Position numbers and translations under genes: made by a program | Shown: one piece after another, positions 22,060 through 32,816 of the stretch | Layout of the letters: each line of letters opens with the position of its first letter | Numbering within the stretch: position 1 is the first letter of the stretch | Notes under the pieces: generated by a model | The model's database searches: none | What the model saw: the letters and a program-made list of their open reading frames with translations, nothing else | What the model was told of the DNA's origin: nothing | NCBI GenBank assembly: GCA_003184365.1 | Contig: NKYR01000006.1 | Span: 1-64,000 of the forward strand | DNA: 64,000 bases | Origin: Evernia prunastri | Lineage: Eukaryota; Ascomycota; Lecanoromycetes; Lecanorales; Parmeliaceae | Direction of reading: 5' to 3'

Positions 22060-23942
22060 ATGTCTTTTGGTTTCTCCGTTGGAGATTTCATTACAGTTGG
22101 GAGGCTCATTCAGCACACCGTCTCCTCCCTTCGTGCTTCATCTAACGCCGAATATCGCGAGCTCATAATAGAGCTCCACAGCCTTCAGCGAGCTCTTCAT
22201 ACAATCGAGCACCTCAAATGCCACCCGAGCCAAGAGCCAGCCGCCAGCGGCATCAAAGTAGCTGCACTCATGTGTCAGTATCCACTAGATGAGTTTGTTG
22301 GTAAGTTGAAGAAGTTTGAGAGCTTAGGCCTTGGCCTTGGCAATGCGGGAGACGCCCGCCGGTTGTGGAAAGTGAGGATGTGGGGCAAAATGTTGCGATG
22401 GGGTTTCTGCATGGAAGAGGAGGTCATGAAATTCCGAGCCTACCTTGTGGCTCATGTGGGGAGCTTGAATATGCGATTGATTACACAAGGCTTGTGAGTA
22501 GCTTATCCCGGACCCGGATCTGCAGTCTTAAACTTCTATTATAGGCAATCAGCGTCCTTTGTGGCAGAGCAGAACCAGAAAGACCATGAGAATTTGGAAG
22601 TGAGATTAGAAAGGTCTCATATGGAGATGGTCAATATGCGACGTGACTTTCAGGCAAAGGAGTCGCTTGCTCGGAGCAACAACTCTGTTTTGGCTAGACT
22701 ATCTAATCTTGTTACTGGGTATAGCTTTGAGTGGTGCCTAATTCCTGTTGAATCGCTGATCTCATTCACAGGGACGTAGTTTCGCAATTGAAGATCTTGG
22801 TAGATCTCGTGAGGAAAGTCTGGCAGTCGAACCTCCAGATCATGAATTTCATCGTTAACCTACAAGCGTCGAGTCCTTCTCCAGAGTTGAGGTACACGTG
22901 GGTTCAGGAACCGGTAAGGTTTGAGGATGCAATAGGCCGGGTCATACCGATTCCTTCCGAATACAACTGGGGGGCAAGTGAATCACTGTCTTACACTACT
23001 ACTATATTTGACTCATATTGCCATTCGCAGAAGCTAGAAGCCATCATTATCGCCCAATTCGACAACGGACCTGGATATGAGAGGATCTGCGCTGGTGAAT
23101 ACGAACTCTTCAACACCTTGGACAGCTCACAAATCATATCTCTGGCCAAGAGCGAAGTGCTGACACCTGGCCTGGCTATTACAATGGCGATCATCGTGGG
23201 ACAGTACGAATCTGGGGAATCCAACCGCTGTCCGCGGCCTGGCTGCATGTCTGAAAAGGTCACAAGCAGTCAGTCAGGGACGAAGATATGGTATGTCTCC
23301 CAACAACTGCGCTTTCTGCCCGGGGTAAGCCTTGTATATTCACTGACTGGTCGAAGTTGCATCTGTAAAGCCCATTTTGACCTTGCTCGAAAGATTCTAC
23401 CACTTCCGTCGCGAGCTCCTGACCAAGACTTTCTCAACTTGGTTCATCGCAGTCACAGGGTATACCGCTTGAGATGTCAGAGTCTCAACACTCGGACAGA
23501 TGCTAAGCTCCAACAGTCTTACAAGAAGCTGCGGACTGATGGAAGGATGTTCAAGAATTTCCGGACGCAATTGACTCCGCTGGCTCAGTCGCCTTCAGTT
23601 TCCAATGTTAGGAGCATAATGATGAGAATTCAGCATTCAGATGCGAGGAATCGAAGTATAAGAAAGGCGTCCACGAGAAGCAGAGCCGCTCGGCAACAGA
23701 TTCCGTCCTTTTCAGACATTGAATTGCTTTTCAACCCAGATCCTTCATCGCTCTATATTGATTATCAACCGCCCTGGACTCCCCTTTCATCCAAATCCGA
23801 CCTAAGCCATCCAGCGACTGCGCCCAAGGATATTCGGACTTCGAGAAGCAGTTATAGTAAAAGAGCGGGAATTGTGGTTTCTGAGCCGTATTGGCTGGCT
23901 AGTTCTGATCGAGCGTCTGTCTTTTCCACTCAGACGGCTTAG
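22060..23942 (+). CDS. Fungal ubiquitin-like-domain (ULD-type) protein with Helo/SesA-like N-terminus
   Basis: Three exons (22060-22493, 22545-22718, 22772-23942) give 592 aa. The start at MSFGFSVGDFITVGRLI is the common beginning of fungal SesA/Helo-like N-terminal helical domains. An IELHSLQRALHTIEHL helix and a coiled-coil stretch follow (LEVRLERSHMEMVNMRRDF). From about residue 247, the blocks PVRFEDAIGRVIPIPSEYNW, AGEYELFNTLDSSQI and TPGLAITMAIIVGQ match the fungal ULD family, followed by CPRPGC and CxCKAHFD, a probable zinc-binding pair. A canonical 66-bp GTATGT...AAG segment just before CxCK is open and in frame, so it may be an intron; removal would leave about 570 aa. The tail is basic and Ser-rich. 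Likely a signalling or adaptor protein; exact role unknown. Confidence 0.8.
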
Positions 23943-24310
23943 ACACCTAAGCGTAGCTCGATGAAAGCCAGGTTTATCGCCAACTGACGTGTTCATGTCA
24001 AGGCTTCTTGGTGAGATTGAGGGGATCCAGGTATAAAGAGATTGTAGCTAAAGAGTGATGTGCGACTCATATAACATGAATTTTATACTAATTTGCGACC
24101 GAGAGTGATGGCCACAGCACAGTGCGAATGCTGTAGCGGTTCCAATAAGTTTTCATCGTCAGCCCTAATGACTCAATACTCTCACTCTCCAGATCTACGA
24201 AGTACTACATGCGGCTCAAAGAAACAGACGAGAGATGCGACATTTTTAATCCTGGTGAAGATATTGATTTCTAATAGCCTTTGCCAGAATGTCGCATAAT
24301 CCATACCATC
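23943..24310. other. Convergent 3' spacer
   Basis: About 370 bp between a plus-strand and a minus-strand stop codon. No gene recognised. Confidence 0.4.
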
Positions 24311-25164
24311 TTAGACCGAGGCCATCGATAGGCGCGCAACTCGCCGCGGATGATACGCCATACAGTAATATTTGTCCTCAAAATGTCTCCCTTCTTCCCT
24401 AGCGCCTCCCAACAACACCTTCAAGTGACCATCCAACTTGTCATACTGCGGAAACTTGGCCGTGCGCGAGCCGTCGTACATAGGTGCCAGCTTCACAACG
24501 ACAGTCTCAAACCCCGTCAGCTTGCCGAGTGCGTTGACGAAAGAAGCCCACAATAGGAATCCGGCCGTAGGGTGAAAGGGGATCTGGACGATGCAAGTTG
24601 AGCGCGGAATGCTCGAGCCACCGAAACACCCGAGGATGAAGACTATCATAGGGACTTGTCTAGGCGTCCTGGGCGTGATGTGTGGAGCGTGTGGAGAGAA
24701 GCCTGATGAAACGTTGACTTGGATGTTGATGTTTTGCATGAGATCTGTGGCTGGGATGTGACTGAATTCTCGGGTCTGCCTTCACGGTCCGTGGAATCAG
24801 CGTGCTTCCTTTCACCGAGCTTAAGCACAAGCCAAATCTCGTAGGTTCAAAGATCCCTCCGAGAATGTTTTGAGCTTCGGGGAACAACACGTTAAGAGAA
24901 GACTTACATAAAGCCAGGCAAATGTTTTCCGATGCAAAAATCACTAAGTTTGAAGAGAATTCGTCTCGCCTCGTAATGGACGGTTTTCGAGACTCGAAGG
25001 ATGGCGAGGCGGGAGGATGCAGGATAGTTTGATGTTGTAGTAGGACCGCACAGTGGAAGTAGGTCGACGAAGTAGCTCGTTGTGAGTATATCTTCGTAGA
25101 TATAGTCGCGGATCTCTCGCGGGAGGGCGAGTAGCCGGAATGGAAGCTCTTGCGTAGAATTCAT
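24311..25164 (-). CDS. LPxELRDxIY (2EXR-type) family protein, subtype C, spliced
   Basis: Exon 1 is 25164-24908. It starts MNSTQELPFRLLALPREIRDYIY, with the family motif at residues 14-23, typical of the short-N-terminus subtype. Exon 2 (24779-24311) carries MQNINIQVNVS, KLTGFETVVVKLAP and the terminal MAYHPRR blocks. A GTAAGT donor at 24907 and an AAG acceptor at 24780 give a 128-bp intron, consistent phase and 241 aa, exactly the length of the subtype member at 34801-35526. Other acceptors in the same stretch are possible. Function unknown. Confidence 0.7.
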
Positions 25165-26354
25165 TACTACTGGAAGTTAGGTGGATGAATGTGCATAAAG
25201 AGGTAGGTTTTAAATAACCGTGACGTAAGTGTTTTAACGGACTTTAGTGTGTTAGAATAGTAAGTCCGATGACTATCTTTTTGAATCGATGTGAGTCCTG
25301 TGCTTGCTTGTGTTAAGCATGTGCTGGTACGCACATTTATGTATTGTTCAACCTATCGTCCCCTAAGGACGCACCTTGCACACAAGGTGATTTTTCTTTG
25401 ATGCATCTTGTATTGCGGTGTTTAGCAACAGCCTCATGCTATGGATATGATACTACTGCCATGCACATGGACAACTCCCAGCTTACCAGGGTTGGGGGGG
25501 GGGGGGGGTGGAGAAAAGAAGAAGTAACCAAGCAACCCAGAAGAGAGAACGCAGGCAGTCAAAGGCATCCGAAGACAGAATTGAAATGCTTGCTTCTATA
25601 CACTTCTCACTGCTATGTCAGACCTTCAACTATATTCACCTCAGGAAAGCAAGAGATTTCTTTTTGAAAAATCAATCCTGCTAAGCTATCAGGGTCATAT
25701 ACACTTGAGGACCTAAGCCAAGGTGCATGCTGATTGCGTTTATCAGACCATCCACAAGATTCTACAAACGATGACAACGCTACTTTTCATCTTGCACATC
25801 TACTTATTATCAACTCGCCTAATTTACACGCGACTAGGCAAAAGGAGCGGTATGGGTCTTCGGAACGACAAAGATCAGTGCGAATGCTCTTGCAATTGTA
25901 AAACTCGAGAGATGAGAATTGGATATACATCTTTCCTAGGTATATGCTGTCCTTCGATGCATGACAAGCTAGGAGTAGCTTCCTAGGTTTTGTGTGATGC
26001 GTTGCAGATCAAGAACAATAGCCAAGTTCTCCGAGTAGGTTCTTCATCCTAAACGTCTCTTCAACTCTAAGTAAGACTCACCGAAACCGGTCTTTGAGGC
26101 GAGGGACCTAGCTTATGAACCAAAAGCGATCTATTGTGATGAAGCAACTCGAAACCTTCAAAGCGGCCATTCTCGTCGCACAACAAACCCTTTTCAAGCT
26201 TTCTGCTTTCACCCTCAAAGAAACAGACAAGGAACATTTTCAGGCTATCAAAGGTCTCGGTCACAGAAACAAAGCGAAACCCCTCACACCATGTTGTCCA
26301 CCTTAGTCCTCTTGTTCTCCCAACAACAAAGAAACACGAATCAGCAATCTCCTT
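25165..26354. other. Intergenic DNA with a long poly-G run
   Basis: About 1.2 kb without a convincing gene. It contains an uninterrupted run of 15 G at 25,494-25,508 (plus strand) and otherwise short frames only. The right end should hold the promoter of the membrane protein gene at 26355. Confidence 0.4.
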
Positions 26355-27556
26355 ATGAAACCAGATCCGCCGCCCGGGACATCCATCCCATCGCCCTTCA
26401 ATGCAGCGTTCCCAGCGCACCGCGACCCCACCATGTCATCCTTCATCCAACCCCGAGCGGCCCCTTCGTTGCCGGTCAACGAAACCGCCCAGCTCTCCCC
26501 GATGCACTCTCCCAAAGAACCCACCAAAACATTCTCCCGCATAATAAGCCACCTGAAACTCGAACACGATAGTTCGACTCAAACTCTAGAAGTGCCGAGA
26601 CCCTCATCCGCCCGCCCGGTATCGGGTCAAAGTTGCGACGTCAATATATTTACGGCCGATACACCGCGCTTGCCGACACCACGCGCCTCGAACAGACCGC
26701 CTCTGAAGACCACTTCAACCATTATGAGCCACTGCACGCTTCCGCCCTCCAGTACCACCTCTTCTAAGCCCACGCCGAGCGTATCGTACACCGATGCCCC
26801 ACCCTCACCTTCCTCCAAGACCATACCCAGACCCCAAATTAACAACAACCCGCCCCCTCCTCAAAAAACCGCAGCGAGACCCGAATACACCACGCAACCA
26901 TCAGCGCAAACGCGCTACGTCGACATGCTCCTGGGTCTGGACGAGATACCGCGCTCCCACAACCTGCTCGCCTCGTTCAGCACGTGGATCCTGCTCGCGG
27001 GCTTCATCGTCGTACCCGGCACGTTCGTCAGCGTGGAGGACAGCAAGACGCTGCAGAAAGGCGCGAAGCAGAGCAAAGTGGAGCACGCGGTGCTGAGCAC
27101 GGTCAAGCACGCTTCGTTGATCTGGGTCGCTGGGTTCTGCTGCGTCGTTGGTACTGCAGGTATGGTGTGGCTTTGGTGGCGGTGGAGGAGTAACTACGTC
27201 TGGTTGATCAACAAGATTTTTCTGTAAGCGACTTACACAGCTTACCCTCCCTTTTCCTGTTTCTTCAAGAAAGACCAGCTGACGTGAGTTCTGACAGGGT
27301 TGGGCTCCTGAACTCGGTGGCCGGGCTGATCTCGACGCTCATCAACGTCTACTCGCAGCAGGGCGGTCGATTCTCCATCACCGCCAAGATCACGGTGGGC
27401 GCCACGGCGTCTTGCACTGTGATCACCTCGATCCTGTACTTTCTGTACAATTTCTGGATATTGCAGGGTGTGAGGAAGAGACATCAGAAGGAGTTGGGGC
27501 TCGAGTCGGGAAAGCAGGACGCGAGGGCAACGTGGTATAAGCTGCCAGACCAGTAA
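26355..27556 (+). CDS. Conserved fungal four-helix membrane protein
   Basis: Two exons (26355-27223, 27298-27556) joined across a 74-bp intron give 375 aa. The first 190 residues are Pro/Ser/Thr-rich and disordered. The conserved part begins at TRYVDMLLGLDEIPRSHN and has four predicted membrane helices: ASFSTWILLAGFIVVPGTF, LIWVAGFCCVVGTAGMVWLW, a helix around LLNSVAGLISTLINVY, and ITVGATASCTVITSILYFLY. A basic cytosolic tail (RKRHQKELGLESGK) follows. The RYVDMLL...FSTWILLAGFIV pattern is widespread in Pezizomycotina integral membrane proteins of unknown function. ATG at 26433 is an alternative start. It is flanked by 2EXR genes but unrelated to them. Confidence 0.8.
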
Positions 27557-27774
27557 CGCGCACATGGAAAGAAATAATGACGAAACGATGGAATGGCTGT
27601 TAGCTCGTGAGATGCGCCCGTGTTGAAATGAATGGCAGATAACGTTGCCTTCATGTAGTAACTAATTTGCATGTAGAGCCGCTAGATTTCTGCTAGAAAG
27701 CCGCAATTTGGACAGTGACTGTCATGAAATTCCTTCTCACAGCAAGCGCCATAAGGAACCTACTCGACAACTTT

Positions 27775-28611
27775 TCATTCGATCGCATCAGTCGCAACGG
27801 CACTGGCCCCGGATTTTCTCGACGCTAGGGCGGCCGCCTTTCGCTCCCAGTATTTCTCCCAGTGTGTCTCCCAGTACTCCCTCGGGTAGAACTCCAAGTA
27901 CTGGTCCTCACCACCCACCTCGGTCCTTCCATGCCAGATACCTTGACCAAGTGTAAGCCTCAAATGTTCCTTGGCCGTCTGCAAAAGCTCTGTTCTGAGC
28001 AAAGGGCAGAGCGTGCGGATGTCGACCGTCAACGTCCGAAAGCCTATGAGCGTTGTGATAAGGTCCAGGGGCGCCCCTACCACTTTCCGCGACCGCCCGT
28101 GCGGATGATACCCGCCGACCTGAAGGGTGATGCGGCAGCGGTTCCGGCGCACTGACGGACCGCGGAAGAAATTGAAGAGGTGGAGATCGCGGCAGGAATC
28201 ATCGACCACCATGATGTGGACGTCTAGACTCTGAATCGCGGCGGCCATGGGCGCTTTGAGAGCGAAGCCTTTCTTGGGGCCGTTGTCGACGCCGAAGTTG
28301 AGGACGAGGCGGCAGGTGCCTTGTTTGTAGAGCAGCTCGGTCGCTTCGCGGCATACTGCTTTTGAGGTTCGTAAGAGACCGAGGTGGCCGGCTTCGATGA
28401 GGTTGGCATAGATCATGTCTCTGATCTCGCGGGGTAGGGTGGCGAGGATTGAGGGTGACGTGTTGAAAGGGGTGAAGGGACCGGATTCAAGGGGGTGGAA
28501 AGCGTCGAAGGCATCCTCGAGGGTTGCAAAAATTGATGATGCGCTTGATCCTGGGCCGAGAAGGGGTATTGGATCAATCTCCAGGGTGGAGGGAGGACTG
28601 GAGGATTCCAT
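27775..28611 (-). CDS. LPxELRDxIY (2EXR-type) family protein, subtype B, copy 1
   Basis: Single exon, 278 aa from ATG 28611 (MESSSPPSTLEIDP). LPREIRDMIY is at residues 59-68, after a DAFDAFHPLESGPF segment also seen, as DPFDSFHAPD, in the next gene. It continues RTSKAVCREATELLYKQGTC, AIQSLDVHIMVVDD, TLIGFRTLTVDIR and YLEFYPREYWE. The last block and the extended C-terminus distinguish subtype B (27,775-31,876), three genes in tandem on the same strand. Function unknown. Confidence 0.85.
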   Translation of the reverse strand: MESSSPPSTLEIDPIPLLGPGSSASSIFATLEDAFDAFHPLESGPFTPFNTSPSILATLPREIRDMIYANLIEAGHLGLLRTSKAVCREATELLYKQGTCRLVLNFGVDNGPKKGFALKAPMAAAIQSLDVHIMVVDDSCRDLHLFNFFRGPSVRRNRCRITLQVGGYHPHGRSRKVVGAPLDLITTLIGFRTLTVDIRTLCPLLRTELLQTAKEHLRLTLGQGIWHGRTEVGGEDQYLEFYPREYWETHWEKYWERKAAALASRKSGASAVATDAIE

Positions 28612-29330
28612 TGGGTGGTTGTCGGTCCTGGAAGTTTTGGTGTTCTGGTACAACCGTTGCAAGAAGCCTGAAGAATGATTCACATGGCGACTATATCTGT
28701 GAGAATTTCGAAGTGTCACCTCCAAAACGATGAATACCTGGCGGCAAAACGAAGATCCTAGGCATTTGGTTTCAGTGTCAAAGATCACTCTACAATCGCG
28801 TAGCGAGACCACTGAGCGTAGTGTTAGACTGAAAATTCGGTAACTTGGTGTCATGCGTGAACAGTACTGTATGGCATGATGGGAGCACCTTACAGGAAAA
28901 GTGTTGGCGAGAGGGAGAGCGCAGTCGGTTAGCCTTGCTAGCAGATCGCTTCAAGGATGGTCTCAGGAGGGTATCTCTCCATTGAAAATAGCATTTTCAT
29001 CTACACAAGTGCTCGAAACCAGTAACGCTTATGCATGCTTCAAGAACCGTAGGGTTTGCATCTCCATTTAGAACAAGAACACAGTGTATTATGACTGAGG
29101 GTGGTGGAAAGTTGGCTTTCACTATTGCATCTGGGAAATAGCTTAGGTTCCTAGCAACAACTATCTTCCAGTAGCTCAATGCTCAGGTCCACTGACCAAC
29201 ATTGCATTACCACCGGAAGTCTCTTCTTTAGTATGGTCTTTCTCTCGTAGGCTTCCGCTAATGCCCAAATCGAGCACTGGTCATCAACAGTATCGGCCCA
29301 CTCCTTGGTTTTGTACACCCTGCACATCGA
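28612..29330. other. Intergenic spacer between tandem 2EXR genes
   Basis: About 720 bp, no gene recognised. It should include the promoter of the gene ending at 27775 and the 3' flank of the gene ending at 29331. Confidence 0.4.
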
Positions 29331-30197
29331 TCATTGCGTCCTTTGCACCATCGGTAACAGTCCTCCATGGTTGGCTTCCCAGTGTTCGCGAGGATGGAAC
29401 TCCAGATATCCGCAGTCAGGGTCATCGGCGTCATGCCACGTACCCGGACCGAGCCCGTCCCTCAATGGTTCGCCTGCTCTCTCGGCCACAGTCTTTTGCC
29501 AAGGTGGCCAGCATTGTAAGTCTGTAGCGTCCGTATGAGTTCCGCGATGAGCTTTCAATATAATCCGCGAGAACCCAATGAGTGTCTGGAGACAAGATAT
29601 GAACCACTCAGGAAGTCTCTTGCAAGGAGGATGCGAGCTCCAAGTATAAGCGGAAAAGAGAAAGCATAGCTCCACTTGGCATGTCTGTCGTGCGACGATG
29701 GAGGCACTGAATTTGCGTATCGTTTTCATTTGGCGTCCCCACGGACGAGAATGCGCGTAACGGCCACTCGCTAACCAGTCACCAGGGGTCAAGTCATCTA
29801 TCAGCATTATCCTGATATTGACGTTCTGGATCAAGGCAGCGATAGGGTTCTGAAGTTCGAACTCGGGTTTCCACCTCGCGAGACTGAGGTCAAAGTGATA
29901 GACACGAAGCTTGTAGAGGAGCTCGTTGCCTTCGTCGTACAGTTTTCGTGAAGCCCGAAGAATGTTGATGTCACCAGACGATATCGCGATATCATAGATC
30001 ATGTCGCGAACCTCACGAGGGATAGTGAAGAGGTAGCATGGCTTCGTGGGATCGTACGGGTCAAGTGCTATGGTGTCTGGAGCGTGAAAGCTGTCGAAGG
30101 GGTCGTCCATAGCCCGAGAAAGCTCGGCGAATGCCATGCCAAGAGGATCGCGCTTCAGTAAGCATGCATTGTCTGGCAAAATTTTCTTGAGCTCCAT
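29331..30197 (-). CDS. LPxELRDxIY (2EXR-type) family protein, subtype B, copy 2
   Basis: Single exon, 288 aa from ATG 30197 (MELKKILPDNACLL). The family motif is TIPREVRDMIY at residues 58-68, aligned with copy 1. Other shared blocks are RASRKLYDEGNELLYKLRV, ALIQNVNIRIMLIDD, QTLIGFSRIILKAHRG and CGYLEFHPREHWE. The frame is open upstream to 30308, but the family alignment supports 30197. Intact; function unknown. Confidence 0.85.
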   Translation of the reverse strand: MELKKILPDNACLLKRDPLGMAFAELSRAMDDPFDSFHAPDTIALDPYDPTKPCYLFTIPREVRDMIYDIAISSGDINILRASRKLYDEGNELLYKLRVYHFDLSLARWKPEFELQNPIAALIQNVNIRIMLIDDLTPGDWLASGRYAHSRPWGRQMKTIRKFSASIVARQTCQVELCFLFSAYTWSSHPPCKRLPEWFISCLQTLIGFSRIILKAHRGTHTDATDLQCWPPWQKTVAERAGEPLRDGLGPGTWHDADDPDCGYLEFHPREHWEANHGGLLPMVQRTQ

Positions 30198-31027
30198 GTC
30201 AATACAAAGTTCGTTGCTCGACACAAGATAATCGACCTCAGTGCGAAAACCTAGTCTTGAGTTCTGTAGAGGCGATAGGAAGAGTAGATAGCATGTCGGG
30301 ATCGACAACTTCTAGAGCGACAAGTGAGGCCATCATAAGACAGGATGATGTGATTGGGATGAACGGTTTCCCAAATGGAGTGGAGGTCGAACAGAGAATT
30401 TGGCGAACGGAGGTGGTGCAAGACCCGTACGTAGCCTTGATACTGGCTGCTCGTTTGCGTTGGCCTCGAAGTCACAGAGCGTCCGTCAAGTGGGCAATAC
30501 AGCTAATTGGCGTAGGAATTGAGGGTGCTAAGTGGTCATCGAAGGCGCAGACCCATAACGATCTCACTGTGCCCGAAAGAGACGCTTGGTTGACGGTGCT
30601 ACGGAGTAGTGTATGGGTACAGAGGTAGTCAATGCCAAGCCGGGGGTCCACAATTTGGATAACGGCGTATCTGAAAGAATCAGGCCTCAGTGATAATGGT
30701 GCAACGGACGGTGTCAATTGATAGAATATCTAGTCTGGAGGGAAATCATATTCGACAAGGTGGGTATTCCGGTATTTGCCTTTCAATCGCGCTATTACGG
30801 CATGACAGCATTTGTGAATCTAGTAGGAATCTACGCTGCATACTGCTGGAAGCTGGCTTGAGGCTCAAGATTGTATTTCTAACGGTATCCTGTTACAGGA
30901 CACTTGGAGCGCTTAGACTACAATTCCATGTCAGCAATGGCCCCATTCTCGTTTGCCCATACACTCGATTCTGAATAATCTGACCTGAGGTTCACTCTCA
31001 GACTGATAACCATCTTACTTTTCAGGC
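30198..31027. other. Intergenic spacer between tandem 2EXR genes
   Basis: About 830 bp with only short frames. Nothing further supported. Confidence 0.4.
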
Positions 31028-31876
31028 TCACTCCTTCTCTCGCGGATGGAACTCGAGGTACTGAGCTACAGAAAGCTGGCTCTCATGCGAAGGTACCTTG
31101 GAAAAGTCTGAGAGAGATTGGCCGCGTGAACAAGTGTCTAGTTTCCAATCAGGATCTCCGAGAGCTGACCGTAGCGAAGCTGCGACGGATTGAAGCAACG
31201 TCGTGTGACAAGGCTCGACCACCGGTTTCGATTCCCCGTGGATCCTCAACGTGACGAGCTCAAAGTTGCGAAGGCATCCAATGAAGTTCAAGATTTTCGG
31301 TTGTATAGGCAGGTGGGCGACGTGGCTGTAGAATAGAGAGATGTGACAGTTACCGGAACCTTGGATTGAATGTACAAAGCTAGGATCGGATTCCTTGAAC
31401 CGATTGGGTGTTTGGTACAACCAGTCGTGAATGGACATATGGATGTTAAAATTCCGTATCTTGTCGTTCGAGAGTATCGTTGTTGGGTCCCGAAGCTTAG
31501 GAGTGTCGAAAATGAAGCAATCCATACGTAGTCGGCAGATTCCTTTTTGGTAGAGAAGGTCCTTCGCTTCGTCGTGCAACTGCTGAGAGACTCGGAGTAT
31601 CTGAACCTGACCTGAAGTGATGAGATCGACGTAGACCATATCACGTAATTCCCTAGCCAGATTGAGGAAGCCGCACGAGTTAGGCAGCTCGCCAACACCG
31701 CCGAGCCCGGCTTGGCGTTTGTGCGAGTCGGGATTCCTGGAGAAGGTGGAAACAGTGGGGGTATTCCGATCCTCTTGAAGCTCGTACTCACTGATGAGGC
31801 TTGTGGCACCAACCTCTTCTCTGTGTCCTTGTGGGTCTTTAGAGGTCAACGCTTGTGAAGAGCTATTGCAAGCCAT
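31028..31876 (-). CDS. LPxELRDxIY (2EXR-type) family protein, subtype B, copy 3
   Basis: Single exon, 282 aa from ATG 31876 (MACNSSSQALTSKD). The motif reads NLARELRDMVY at residues 72-82, with Pro replaced by Ala. Then come RVSQQLHDEAKDLLYQKGIC, IRNFNIHMSIHD, FIGCLRNFELVTLRIHG and QYLEFHPREKE. It is the most divergent of the three tandem copies: the altered motif and a longer Ser/Glu-rich N-terminus suggest relaxed or changed selection. Function unknown. Confidence 0.8.
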   Translation of the reverse strand: MACNSSSQALTSKDPQGHREEVGATSLISEYELQEDRNTPTVSTFSRNPDSHKRQAGLGGVGELPNSCGFLNLARELRDMVYVDLITSGQVQILRVSQQLHDEAKDLLYQKGICRLRMDCFIFDTPKLRDPTTILSNDKIRNFNIHMSIHDWLYQTPNRFKESDPSFVHSIQGSGNCHISLFYSHVAHLPIQPKILNFIGCLRNFELVTLRIHGESKPVVEPCHTTLLQSVAASLRSALGDPDWKLDTCSRGQSLSDFSKVPSHESQLSVAQYLEFHPREKE

Positions 31877-32816
31877 GTCGACGGCGGAGGCGAACCCGGG
31901 GCAGAGTAGGCCGCGTTGATGAAGAAAGCGTCCTTCTTGAGGGTGGTACAATCACTGCGAGGTCTGTATGTGACTAAGGATGGTCGGTGCGCTATCGGAG
32001 AGCAGTCTCGTGCAAGATGCAGCGCCCTTAGCTGATGCACATGTGTTGCTGTAGGGAGGCGATCAAGTTGGAAAGCTTTGGAGAGTAAGTGGGTCTGTGA
32101 TGCAAAGAAAAGCTCACACACACAGGTAAGAGACTCGCGGGATATCCTCGGCACGGCAACATGCAGAGCCAAGCATCACCATATCCTTTTATGTATTCGA
32201 GCATGAAGTCTCCAATCGAAAGCCTTTATATTTGTGCTTGAAGAGGATTAGGGGTATAAGCACCAATGGGATCTCGAGAAAGAGGTGCACGTCAGACACG
32301 AGCTTTTAAATTACTGTACTCCCAGCAGCGAGCATGTCGGTGTTTCCCTTGGCCTTCATTCGACATTACTCTACCCACACCTGAGACGGAGGAGATCGTC
32401 TTCTTCTACATTACGATATACAGACCAAAATCCTCCCCTCTCACAACTGATCACCTCGTTTTCGTTTCAACTAGGTATGAAATGTAAGTTGCACTGAGGT
32501 AGGGGCGTTATGATTCGAGATTTTGGACGTGGTACTTTAATGTACTGCAAGTATACAAGCGCACCGGCTGAGTGGGCGCCACACTTGTCCTGATCGACGA
32601 ATCTAACTTTAAATGGAAGGTCCTAAATGTGGCTAAGTAACAATGAGGCTGTGCCTGCAAAGCGACGTCAAAATCTTACTCACTGCCCTTTAGACCATCT
32701 ATAATTAATAATAATGAAGCCTCATCCAAAATGCCTTCTGCTTCTCTCATCAAACAGTTAAAGAACCCAGAGAATTCCATCTACAACAATGCGGCAGAGG
32801 CAGTAGCAACCTCACC
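31877..32816. other. Divergent upstream spacer
   Basis: About 940 bp between the minus-strand 2EXR gene and the plus-strand gene at 32817. Short frames only; assumed to hold both promoters. The ATG at 32817 has a strong CACCATGG context. Confidence 0.4.
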
